Shown here: in pieces, positions 33,664-43,468 of the stretch
Layout of the letters: each line of letters opens with the position of its first letter
Numbering within the stretch: position 1 is the stretch's first letter
NCBI GenBank assembly: GCA_026008535.1
Contig: BRKX01000014.1
Location: 48,781,006 to 48,845,005, forward strand
DNA: 64,000 nucleotides
Origin: Perilla frutescens
Taxonomy: Eukaryota > Streptophyta > Magnoliopsida > Lamiales > Lamiaceae
Direction of reading: 5' to 3'
Made by a program: the position numbers and the translations under genes
Notes under the pieces: model-generated
The model's input: only the letters and a program-made list of their open reading frames with translations
Told to the model about the DNA's origin: nothing
Databases searched by the model: none

Positions 33664-36180
33664 TGCCAGAAACCAACTCTTCTTTCTCTTTGAGGTCTTT
33701 CTTTTCTTTTCTTCTGAGTGTTAGGTGGCAGTGGAGGTATATATCCTGTTTTCTCCCATATTTCTTATCCACCGATAGGGGCTATAGCATGTGTATAAAC
33801 TGCATAATAGGTCTCAACATGGTAGCAAGTGTCTACATAGTCTTCTGGTGCACCACCATTTGCACAAATAGCACTAGTAGCATGCTTACAAGGTATACTA
33901 GATAATTCCTATCTCCTACAATCACAAGTCCTAGCAGTTAAGTCCACTGCATATCTTGATCCATCCAAGCTTGATATTTCATATCTCTTTGCGGCAGCTT
34001 TCATTGGAATGCAATCTGAAGAAGCTTTCACTACCTTGTTCAAAATCTTAGCAATTTTACCACACAGTAACCTACCTTCCCACTTGCACTCAGCGTTATC
34101 TCTATTTTTCTGAAGCCTCTTCATGATCCATTATCTGATCCACTCTAACATAGTGATAATAGGCTTATCTCTGGCATCCATGATGCAATGATTGAATTGC
34201 TCACACATATTGTTAACTAAAGTGTCACACTTGCCAAAGGTTGTAAATTGTGACTTAGACCACTCTCTTGCTGGATTTGCTTGCAGCCATGCATAGCAAT
34301 TTGAATCGGTCATCTTAAGCTCTTCCATTACAGTTTTGAAAGCACCAACAGTGGTGGCATTTGCAGCCCTCCATAGCAGTTTCTTAAAGTCATTTCGTCT
34401 GAAACCTGCCCTCTTCATATTGCCATGCAAATGCTTCACACAAAACCTATTCTCTACACCTAGTAGAATCTTCCCAAAGGCACTAGTTAATCCTTTCTAC
34501 TTGTCAGACATGAAAATGAAACAGTATGAATCTTCTCTATCACCTAGCAAATCCTGCCTCAACAATGTCAGAAACCATTCCCATGCTTCTTTATTCTCAA
34601 CTGTAACCACTGCATAGGCAAGGGGAAAAGGATCATTGTTAGGATCTATGCCCACAACAGATAATAACACCCCTGCATTTGGTCTAGTCAAATGACACCC
34701 ATCTACTCCTATCCAAGGCCTGCAACCTGATCTAAATCTCAATTTCAGAGCAGCTAGGCATACATAGAAGCTCTTGAAAGTTCTCCCAGCAGGTGTAGTA
34801 TCTACTTGGAGAAAAACAGTGGAGCCTGGATTCTTTTTGTGAAGCATGTCTGCATAATCCCACAACTTGGTATATTGGTCAGTGGTGTCTCCTTTAATCA
34901 TCTTTAGTGTCTTCTGCCTTGTTCTAAAAGCTTGCTGAGGTGATATAAAGACTCCAAGTTCAGCAATTGCAGCTTTTCTAAAACCATTTGCAGTCATATT
35001 AGGTTCACATCTGAAAGTTATCTCAAATCTCTTGGCTAACCATGTTAACTTGGCATTGGCAACATGGAACTGTCTTACACAAGTGTGTGTAAGGTCCATT
35101 TCTGTAATCTGAAATGATGTCTCATCTTTGACCTTAAGTTCATTTATATTCCAATCACACCCATCATCTTTCTTTTTACACTTTGCATATATTCTCCTAC
35201 TGTCATTCTTAACAAAGTTGCAGGGTTTTCCAACCTTCACTGCATAGCTATTCACATCTTCTTTGAATTCAGCTTTAGTGCTGAACTTCTAGCCCAACAT
35301 GAAGTTCCTTCCATGAGAGCTTCCATTCATCACATCTTCTGTGGTTGTTTCATCATTTTCAGTCTCTATGCTATTGAAATCACTATCAATTTTGCCTGCA
35401 TCTTACATGCCACCTAAATAAGAGTTCTCATCACTCATATTTGTTCATGCCCACTCAACATCTTTGTCAACATTCTCATAAAAAATAATGTCACCCATAA
35501 TTGACTCACAACTATCTTCCTTACATGTGAAGTCCTCATCTTCATCTGAGCTCTCATCTTCACCAATGTACTTATCAATAAATGCCTCACAACTATCTTC
35601 CCTCTGCTCATTCACAGCATCAATACCTTCTCCTTCCCTCTGCTCATTCACAACATCAACACCTTTCCCTTTCCTTTGCTCATTCACATCATCAACATCT
35701 TTCCCTTCCCTCTGCTCATTCACAGCATCAACACCTCTCCCTTCCCTCAACTCATTCACACTATCAACACCTTCTAAAGTGTATAGAACACCAACTGCAT
35801 TCTTTACATTTTCTAAACATATGGTGAATTCTCTAGAATTAGTTGCTGCCTCTTTAATCAATAAAGTATGTTCATCAGTTTCTAGAGGCAGCAGTTGTTC
35901 TTCCATAACCGAAAAATATTCTTCCTACCCATATAACCCAAGCCCTCACATAAACCCTTTAGATATTTCATATCCCATTTTTCCCATCAATGAAATCAAA
36001 TACACTAGTTGTCCCACCTATGTACTCGAATTTACTTGAGTCGTGCAGAGTCATACCTCCATGCTGCAACCTCATTATGTACCAAAACTCACAATCCCTG
36101 TAATTTAGGTGTGCCTCGGCACATAATGATTTTGGCCTTGTTATTGTGAAATTTGAAGAGTTGGACCGTAGATTTTTTAT
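33664..36180 (-). pseudogene. Mutator-like (MULE/MuDR) transposase, degraded
   Basis: DNA transposase of the Mutator superfamily. The main frame runs from 35906 leftwards and stays in phase through the pieces at 35906-35445, 35255-34497, 34439-34131 and 34124-33909, separated by stops (TAG after MSDK, TAA after LEWIR, TAG inside the SWIM finger, TAA further on). Domains: an acidic N terminus with 12-aa repeats, a MuDR-type DNA-binding region (FVKNDSRRIYAKCKKKDDGC), the MULE catalytic domain (WIGVDGCHL with its first Asp, GIDPNNDPFPLAYA, ENKEAWEWFL with the Glu), and a SWIM finger (CDC..SIPCKH). A typical C-terminal tail (YYAVYTHAIAP, IPPLPP) is cut off by the LTR of A at 33663. A different-phase stretch from 36180 to 35950 (MRLQHGGMTLHDSS) looks like an upstream exon. 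I find no terminal inverted repeats. Non-functional. Confidence 0.85.
35600..35784 (-). repeat. 36-bp minisatellite encoding acidic 12-aa repeats in the MULE N terminus
   Basis: Five in-frame units of the form GVDAVNEQREGK, each 36 bp, with small changes. The in-phase period implies expansion while the frame was still under translation, or tolerance of length change in a disordered linker. Confidence 0.8.
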
Positions 36181-36189
36181 GTTCTCTCT

Positions 36190-37876
36190 ACTGGGGCAAT
36201 GAGTGTTTGTGAATGCGTGAAAAAGGGAAAAGTAACAGAATAAAAATTAATTCATAACTTCAACATGTTTGCAAACCCTAGAATCAATAGGAGTCTAGCC
36301 GCTCATCGTAAAATTACAATCTAAGAAAAATAAAGTATGAACTACAGAAGACATGGTGAAATTAAACTTAAAATGTAAACCAACTTATGTCGAATGTTGG
36401 ATCTTCAATCACCATCTTCCTCTATCGCCCACTCTCTTCTCTGCTCTTCTCTGCTCTTCTCTATGTAAAAAGTATGTGTTTTTTCATCCAAAGAAGAGCC
36501 TTAAATAGTTGGGAGAAGTTTGGATGGGTTTTAAAGTCAAACAAGGAAAGAGGTAAGAATCCGCCGAAACATGACTTTCACGCACGGGCCGTGCTGCGAT
36601 CTCTGGACTGATTTATCATAGTCATGCATGGGTCGTGCACTAAGGATGTCTTACTGCATAGGCAGTGCGTAAACTTCTATCGCTTGACACTCTTCACTAT
36701 TTTGCTCCGTTCTCGCTCGTTTCTCATCCGATTGACCTGATTCAAGTTGCAGAATGACCCCAACTCGATCCTCTATTGTTCTAGATTATTGCCCAATTGA
36801 ATTGAATCCCCAAAGTATCCCTTTATAGCTCAAAATCTACATAAACAGTAAAAATATGAAATTGCATAAGAAAACGCGAAACTATGACTAAACACTAACC
36901 TTTGCATGCATTAATCATTAAATGTCATCCCAAATAAACACCAAAATGCGGAAAAAAGCCATGTTTATCAACCACCCAAACTTGAACCATTGTTTGTCCT
37001 CGAACAATGAGGAGAACACTAAGAAAATAAACATGGAATGGCATAGTAAACTCGATCATTAATGCCTCAAGAACAAATCTAATTCCTATAACTCATAAAA
37101 TCACATACACAACCAATTTCAATTGATCTAAACATGAACCTCACCAATAATTATATCACTCATCACTCAAGTGTGTAAGATGTACTCTCATCGAATCAAA
37201 TGCAATGCAAAAATATCAACCATAAGCTTGCTAATCGTCTAACTCATTTATACTCAAACATGTAAGAATAAAGATAAAAAAATGTCTTTAATTGAGGATG
37301 TAATGTAGGGACATTGGTTAAGGTTAGGACATTTTGGCCAAGTGACTGATGAGGTCTCGACCCAGGACTGTATCTGGTTCCTATAGGATAGGATGTAAAT
37401 CCCCAACCCAAGCCTCATAACACTGACAAACCGAAGATCACGAACAATCTCAACCAAATAGTGACTGGAAACTCGAACCACAGATTAAAATGAAGACGCC
37501 ACAAACAGGGATGATTATTTGTTTGATAAGTCAAAGACGAATTCGCATAGAATTGTAATAAATTTCTCCATAGAGAAAATCAATATTCATTAATCAGAAA
37601 TAAGTTGTCTGATAATGTTTAGAACAAGCCCTTATATAGGTGGGCAAAATAAATAAAACCCTAATATCAAATCCTAATCTAAAAAGAAAATAAATAAATA
37701 AAAATCAGATAAATCCGCAATAGTCCAAGTGGGCACGACACGGGTCCACTCGCGCCCTCGATCGTGCTGTAACTCGCGCTCGGCCCAAAGCTCAACATGT
37801 TGCGAGTCAGAGCGGTACGCTCGCACCTTCACTCGCATTGTAACTCGCACCTATTGGCGCGATCAGTTCACTCACT
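36190..37876 (-). mobile_element. Fragment of LTR element E (Athila/Tat-type)
   Basis: At 36961-36985 the plus strand reads ATGTTTATCA, then ACCACCCAAACTT. On the sense strand this is a purine tract followed by TGATAAACAT, the start of a 3' LTR. A 'gttcgaggacaaacaatgg' block upstream is typical of Athila/Tat 3' ends. The LTR would extend left to roughly 36190, where MULE sequence begins; I cannot see its other end. 36971-37876 is AT-rich non-coding DNA with a TATA-like CCTATATAAGGG (plus 37625-37640) and a CpG-rich stretch (37735-37870) recalling the Athila module. The parts may not all belong to one element. Confidence 0.4.
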
Positions 37877-38370
37877 GGACTCTGATTAGATAAGGAAACT
37901 TCCTTATCTGCTAGATCTCCTGTGCCCGCTGGACTCTGACTAGATAAGGAAACTTCCTTAAGTGAATGAATGAATCCTGATATTTAAGAAATCTCATCCT
38001 TATCTTTCAAATTGCTGCCCAAGAATCCATCTACGAACAACCTTTCCTTCTTCTATTCAGATTTGAATTCTGATAAAGCTCCACGCCAAATTTATCTTCT
38101 TTCAACAGAATTCTGCTTTTTCCGCGAATGCCCTCTTCACTATCTCTCCTGAATCTGTGCGAGTACTGTGGGCATGACATCTTCTGCTCAGGTCGATATG
38201 CCCATTTCATGGATTCTAGTAAAATTGAAGGCTAAAATGCATCTTTCGCCAGATTCGACTCTCAGAATGCCCAAACCACTTTCCTGGTTCTTTTCCGACA
38301 TAAAGACACTAAAAAATACATTTAGAGCGACTAACATGCCCAGAAAAATACGAAATAAATGGACTCATCA
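37877..38370 (-). repeat. Element F 3' LTR, truncated
   Basis: Matches 62890-63386 of the intact LTR and ends GGACTCATCA. Homology stops at about 37877, where unrelated DNA begins. It contains two copies of a palindrome centred near 37898 and 37955 (see findings). Confidence 0.8.
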
Positions 38371-38384
38371 CACCCACACACTTT
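38371..38384 (-). promoter_or_regulatory. Element F polypurine tract
   Basis: The sense strand reads AAAGTGTGTGGGTG directly before TGATGAGTCC of the 3' LTR. Confidence 0.7.
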
Positions 38385-38915
38385 AGACATGATTGTCCTC
38401 AAGCATGGGGTATGAGAACCCAGAAAAGAAAAACAAAAGGGAAAGGAAAAGAAACAAACACTAAAGACACAAAACATGCAACCTGTTAATCCGTGTGGGC
38501 ATAGCGTTTCAACAACCAACTTTTCTAATTAATTACGTAATCAACATACACTAGCAAGTCAAAATTAAGTTAAGCATATAGGTCCTCCCACACTCTCTTC
38601 ACACAGTGTTTAGGCTCAGTGTTTACACTCAAATTGATCACTACATACTTATTCATTCCATAAGCTTGCTAGTGCTCTTTCTTTAATTTCACTAAGTGAA
38701 AAAATGCATAAGTATCAAAAGGACTTTTATGGGCTACAATGGGGTTCTTTAGGTAAGGTGGGATTCTTCAGATACTGAGCTAAAACTTTCAGGAGCGTGC
38801 ACTAGACATATTCCCATTTGTTTTCAAATGATTTCCTCATGCCCTCTTTTATTGCTCAGATTATGAAATTTTTTCGTTAGTGTGGGCATTCTGAACATTC
38901 AGACTAGAAGAAAAC
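38385..38915 (-). other. Element F 3' untranslated region
   Basis: AT-rich, begins with the 'cttgaggacaatcatg' block (sense) seen before the tract in A. No gene seen. Confidence 0.5.
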
Positions 38916-39004
38916 TGTAACGACCCGGCTACCGGACTGACGGCTGTCCCCACAAACCAACACAAGTCTTTCCAGCGTGCTTTGTCCTCACTCACATGCT
39001 CCTT

Positions 39005-39080
39005 GAGACACTTCCCAAGGGGTCACCCATCCCACCATTGCTCCAGGTCAAACACGCTTAACTTTGGAGTTCTGGTGGAA
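39005..39080 (-). other. 5S rRNA-derived segment in left Cassandra LTR
   Basis: The sense strand has AGAACTCCAAAGTTAAGCG, corresponding to the 5S box A region, and GGATGGGTGACC, corresponding to box C. It is embedded in the LTR, not a true 5S gene. A Pol III promoter role is known for Cassandra and inferred here. Confidence 0.8.
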
Positions 39081-39387
39081 CGAGCGCCAGAAAAAAAGAT
39101 GCACCTTGTGGTATGAGTAGCACCAATCAAATCCTTTAAGCTTTCCTCGACTATATAGTCCCATTCCTGTATAGCCTCAGAATCCTTCTCTTTCGGGTGG
39201 ATTCGGTTCATTCATGTACCCCTTCACTTGGAAGTCTTATAGAAGCCGTTCTTTGTCCGTGTCTTGCATCGGCGATCACTCCACGCTTCAGCCCCGGGTG
39301 TCACATGCCCACCAGCTTCTGCTTGGTTCGTCCCCAAACCACACCTTACTACGAGAGGAAGCGTGATTTGTCCTCACTCACACGCCC

Positions 39388-39465
39388 CCTAAGACACTTT
39401 CCAAGGGGTCACCCATCCCACCATTGCTCCAGGTCAAGCACGCTTAACTTTGGAGTTCTGGTAGA
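39388..39465 (-). other. 5S rRNA-derived segment in right Cassandra LTR
   Basis: Same box A and box C-like motifs as the left unit, with a few substitutions. The GTTAAGCGTGCTT core is closer to genuine plant 5S than in the left unit. Confidence 0.8.
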
Positions 39466-39696
39466 ACGAGCGCCAGAAAAGAAGATGCACCTTGTGGTAT
39501 GAGTAGCACCAATCAAATCCTTTAAGCTCTCCTCGACTATACAGTCCCATTCTTGTATAGCCTCAGAATCCCTCTCTTTCAGGTAGATTCAGTTCATTCA
39601 TGTACCCCTTCGCTTGGAAGTCTTATAGAAGCCGCTCTTTGTCCGTGCCTTGCACTGGCGATCACTCTACGCTTCGGCCCCGGGCGTCACAAAAAC

Positions 39697-40409
39697 CCTT
39701 TTTATTTTATTTTTTTCTTTTTTTCTTTTTTTATTTTGTTTTTTTTATTCCCCCTATGTTTTTTCTTGCATTTTCATTTCTTCAAAACCGTCTAGTGACT
39801 CTCCCTACTTTTGGTTCTTATAATGCCCTATCTTTATATAGTGATGTATATCAACAAAACTGCCAGGGCATTTTATTGGCTCAAAAGGGCTACAAAGTTG
39901 TGTCAAAGGTTGGTTTTTTTTTTTTGCTTAGTGGGCTCAAGCAAGAAAAATGCTTAAATCATCTACACATGCATTCAAAATTTCTGATTTTAAAGTAGAG
40001 CAAGAGCAAGTTCTGGAAATTCTAAGCAGAGAATGTACACACATGAAAAGAGAATGCTGTAAAATGGACATAACAGCATAGACTCAAATCTCACCAGGTT
40101 TATGATCAACTCATTCATCATCCATACTTTTAGTGTGGGCATGCTGACTCAATTAACAATTTTATCAACAGTAACAACCACAAACTAGTGCCCCTAAATA
40201 CTTCACAGAAAGCATGCTTGACTCAAAATGACCCACCAACACATTTTGCACGAGGCAAAGTGTTCAAACAGATATCAACAACAAAAAACCACAACCTCTA
40301 ATGCCCCCACCCACACACTTTGCTTGAGGTAAAGTGGGTAGAATTAGGGCGACAACTAAAAAACTAAAATAAAAGAATATAAAAAATAAAGAAAAGGAAT
40401 TGAACCAGG
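39697..40409 (-). other. Element F non-coding region
   Basis: Resumes F after the Cassandra insertion. Begins with a T-rich run (39700-39770); no ORF on the sense strand that I can support. Confidence 0.5.
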
Positions 40410-40691
40410 TTAGTTCGGGACGGATGCCGGATAAGTGAACCCAGCATGTTTGAGATATACAGTGATGGTTTGCTCAATCTTCCTCAAGAGGGTATCAACA
40501 GTTTGATGCAGGGCATTCTCAATGCTTTCCAATCTCTTCATGGTCATTTTGCCAGTATTCTCTTCTTTATGTGCCCTTTCACTTGGTGTCTTCCTTGTTC
40601 CTGTAGAAGATAGAAACAGAATGTTCGAAGGGTCTGCCCTCGGCACAAAGGAATCAGGGTTGCCCTCTCCATCCTCAACTATATCTTGCAT
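40410..40691 (-). CDS. Element F post-integrase ORF (93 aa, coiled coil, unknown function)
   Basis: Open frame starting MQDIVEDGEG. The acidic N-terminal part is followed by a basic stretch and a helix of repeated L/I/V (about residues 52-84, MKRLESIENALHQ onward), ending FTYPASVPN. The C-terminal third resembles the 64-aa ORF of element A (helix, then G-x-x-YP-S). It lies about 160 bp downstream of the integrase stop. An extra gene after integrase is known in several Athila/Tat-type lineages, but I do not recognise this protein. It is intact in an element that has lost RT, so selection on it cannot be assumed. Confidence 0.4.
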   Translation of the reverse strand: MQDIVEDGEGNPDSFVPRADPSNILFLSSTGTRKTPSERAHKEENTGKMTMKRLESIENALHQTVDTLLRKIEQTITVYLKHAGFTYPASVPN

Positions 40692-40850
40692 TTTTTTTCA
40701 GACAGTTAATAGAAAACTCTCCTAGTCTAGTTTGATAAATCAGAAAAAAAAACAATTATAGAAATTATTGAAAATAAAATAAACTAACAAAACCTGGGTT
40801 GCCTCCCAGTAGCTTCCTAGTTACTGTCGTGGGCATAACACTCTTTTGTT

Positions 40851-41005
40851 CAGATATTACTGGGCTCTGCGAGCCATACTGCTCTTTTCTGAGGGTCGAT
40901 GTGCCCCAGGTAAGGTTTCAGTCTATGCCCATTTACCTTGAAATGCCTTCCTATTTTTGGATTTTTCACTTCTACTAGCTTATTAGGAAATTCAACATGC
41001 ACTTC
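40851..41005 (-). pseudogene. Element F integrase C terminus, distal part
   Basis: Encodes FPNKLVEVKNP, then FKVNGHRLKPYLG and a stop at 40851-40853, the characteristic end of Athila/Tat integrases. The codons continue on the other side of the G insertion at 59033. The post-stop GGGAGGCAACCC motif also follows the Athila integrase at 10566. Confidence 0.75.
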
Positions 41006-43455
41006 TGTAACGCCCCGGTCCCGGGAGAAGGGCAGGGGACCGGTGCGCTACTTGGGGAAAGGGGGAAGGGGTTGTTGAACAGAAGCAATCAAAGAAATAG
41101 GGTTAGTGCCCTAAAAATATGGGCAGCATAACCTCTATAAATGGATCAATCCACGCTTTTAAAGCGTATGAAATGACTCAAACCAGATACCATGACTCTT
41201 AGGATGAACCCAAGAAAGAATAACAAAGGCAAACTTCAATGTAAATAATAACAGTTCAAAGGTTAACTGTTAATAGGTTAGGCATAAAAAAGGCCAGACT
41301 GATGTCTGTCCAAATACTTAAAGTAAAGAGATGCCAGGCTCCCGCCTGTCGTGAAAGCAATATAAAGCCAGGCTTTTGCCTTGACATGAAAAACAATGTA
41401 AAGCCAGGCTTGCGCCTGTCTGAGTAAGGAAAGTAAATAAATGCCAGGCTTTCGCCTGTCAGGAACAGAAAGTAAACGGGATTCGGAGAACCGAACACTC
41501 CGTAACAATAAAGAAAATGGGATTCGGAGAACCGAACACTCCATAACAGTAAAGAAAATGGGATTCGGAAAACCGAACACTCCATAACAGTAAATAAAAT
41601 GGGATTCGGAGAACCGAACACTCCATAACAGTAAAGAAAATGGGATTCGGAGAACCGAACACTCCATAACAGTAAATAAAATGGGATTCGGAGAACCGAA
41701 CACTCCATAACAATAATCAGAGTAAGCGGACAAAAACGCAGTGCATTTATTCAGACACAAAAGGTAACCATGTTCTCAGTTGGACTCCACACATAAAAGA
41801 AACATATACATCAAAAGATAGCCCTTCAGCCTTAGCACAGCCGTCCACCATCCCGCAGCTCATCCTGAAAATATTTGAAAAGATTTGGGCGTGAGTACTA
41901 ATGCACTCAGTGGGTACTTTTGAGAAAAACCTTCAGAATCATTTTATAAAATAGAATATCCAATCATATTGAGAGCATATCATGGAAAGCTTTTAAAGTA
42001 GAAAATTTGCGAATTCCATGTATACTAAATCATTTTAATTCCATCATTGCGCGCCACTCTCCCCTAGAACGCTTACGGTGAGTCGGTTCGTGTACACAAC
42101 CCGGCTGCTTAAGGTTGGACACTGCCCTGTTTGCTTGGGGCTCGATATCGTGAACCATTGTAGTTTCGTCACCAAAAACAGTAGTAAGACTTACATGAGT
42201 CAGGAGAGCACATAAAATACAGTCATGAGTTGGATAATCAATCACATTCATTTTATAAATATCAGGGCTTAATAACCCGAAATACATTTTTATATAATAA
42301 AAACCCACCTGGTAATCTGAGCTAGATCTAGATTCTGATTCTGATCTCAACTAGAAGTCTTCTTCTTCTGTGCCTACAAGATTATCCGGCAACTTAGTTT
42401 TGATGAATGACTACCATTAGGTCAAAATCTAACCTTTCTTAGTTATGAAGTAAATATTATAATATCTACTATCTTAATACGCAGCACTCGGATCATCAAA
42501 ATATTTTGACTCTTAAGGGAACTTTACTCAGGACATTTTTATAAAGAAAAATTGTTTAGGAAGTTTTGGCATACGGGGTGGTCAAACCCGTATCCAAAAA
42601 TTAATTCGGTACAAATAAATTCATACCGCAAGATCTGCCCATTGGAAAAATATGAAACTTTAAATCAAAATACTATATTTTGACACGGAACAACTTTTGA
42701 GTTTAAAAATACGATAGGGCTATCCACGAAGGATAGATCTGAAAAAGACTACAATTTAATAATCGGATACCCAAAATATACCCGAAATTAAAAAGTGACA
42801 ACATGGAAAATGTATATAAATATACATAGAACATAAAACCCTAAAGACACTTTTTGATTCGATGACCCGAAAGAGTCACCGATTTGAAAGGTGGTGGCGA
42901 CTTTTGGCGGCGGTCACGATGATTTTCCATCGTGATCGTCCGTCGTGTCATCATTTCAATCACGTATTCGTGATCTATGCGTTGACACCTTCAAAATGAC
43001 TATTTCGGAAATGAAATAGGAAACTAGAGACGTACCTTCTCTAGAAGCTGCTCGGCGTTTCGATTTTGAAAATGAATGAAAAATGAAACCTTAACCTCCT
43101 ATTTATAGAAGAAAAATAAATAGGATAATATTTCGAAAAAGAAATTGGATAATGACGGATGTGCCTTAGTTATCCAAATCTATTACCTTTCACCCTAAAA
43201 TTGTGCCAAGTGTTCATTTGAACTCGAAATTGGAAAATTCAATGTTTGGCACGATACTTGAAAATTTTTCTATCAGCTCGAGAAAAATATCAGAACATAT
43301 TTTTAAAGCAATTTTTGACTAAATTAAATTTTAATAGATGTCTCTGGCTGCGATTTTCCTTTATTTGAATCCGTTAAGGACCCAACTTCTTACCTAAATT
43401 ACCCTCAGGTAACATAAGTTGAGTAAAACCCTCTAAAATATTTCGGGGTATTACA
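41006..43455 (-). repeat. Chromovirus G LTR 1 (left)
   Basis: 2450 bp, TGTAACGCCCCGG to GTATTACA. Sense order: TATAAAT (43101-43107), AG/GTACGT (43035), TTGTAG/GC (42374), AG/GTGGGT (42308), TTTTCAG/G (41865), then the hairpin array (41700-41295). It acts as the 3' LTR of the left unit. Confidence 0.95.
41295..41700 (-). repeat. Eleven-unit hairpin array in G LTR 1
   Basis: Eleven 14-nt palindromes, each a 5-nt arm, 4-nt centre and 5-nt arm, spaced 34-41 bp. Units 1-5 (41295, 41335, 41369, 41405, 41445) are of the CAGGC/GCCTG type; unit 1 is CAGAC/GTCTG, a compensatory change, and unit 3 has lost one pair. Units 6-11 (41482 to 41687, exact 41-bp period) are TTCGG/CCGAA. On the sense strand several type-1 loops are GNRA-like (GGGA, GCAA, GAAA). 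Confidence 0.8.
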
Positions 43456-43468
43456 TTCTACCCTTCTT
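43456..43468 (-). promoter_or_regulatory. Chromovirus G polypurine tract, left unit
   Basis: The sense strand reads AAGAAGGGTAGAA directly before the LTR; it overlaps the last codon and stop region of the gag-pol frame. Repeated in the right unit. Confidence 0.8.

Larger units (their letters stand above)
38916..39691 (-). mobile_element. Cassandra-like TRIM, two LTRs head to tail
   Basis: Two related units, 38916-39305 and 39306-39691. On the minus strand each starts TGTGACRCCCGGGGC and contains a segment clearly derived from 5S rRNA. The whole is flanked by AAAAC (38911-38915 and 39692-39696), so it inserted as one piece. Cassandra elements are short LTR retrotransposons without genes whose LTRs carry 5S RNA sequence. 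Here the units abut with no tRNA-iMet primer site or internal domain between them, and the U5-side 60 bp of the two units differ. Confidence 0.8.

Noticed and set aside
34336..34617. 93-aa plus-strand ORF over the MULE catalytic region
   Set aside because: Antisense to clear transposase codons.
35488..36039. 183-aa plus-strand ORF over the MULE N terminus
   Set aside because: Antisense translation of the 36-bp repeats; the minus frame continues into recognisable transposase.
36190..37876. Calling E a complete element with defined ends
   Set aside because: Only the 3' LTR start and polypurine tract are convincing; I found no second LTR or target duplication.
39005..39465. Genuine 5S rRNA genes
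   Set aside because: Only the box A to box C part resembles 5S. It lies inside paired LTRs with target duplication, so it is the 5S-derived segment of a Cassandra-like element.
41478..41723. CRISPR-like look of the 41-bp repeats
   Set aside because: The DNA is plant retrotransposon LTR, the spacers are not variable, and there are no cas genes.
41256..41760. Three overlapping minus-strand ORFs (150, 160 and 84 aa) in the G LTR, also at 49042-49546 and 56828-57332
   Set aside because: They are translations of the hairpin repeats in all three frames (repeated YGVFGSPNP / WSVRFSESH). A 41-bp period shifts frame each unit, giving open frames without selection.
42030..42350. 106-aa minus-strand ORF in the G LTR (and its two copies)
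   Set aside because: It crosses the candidate exon 2 and its donor site, has no recognisable domain and is a chance frame in an LTR.
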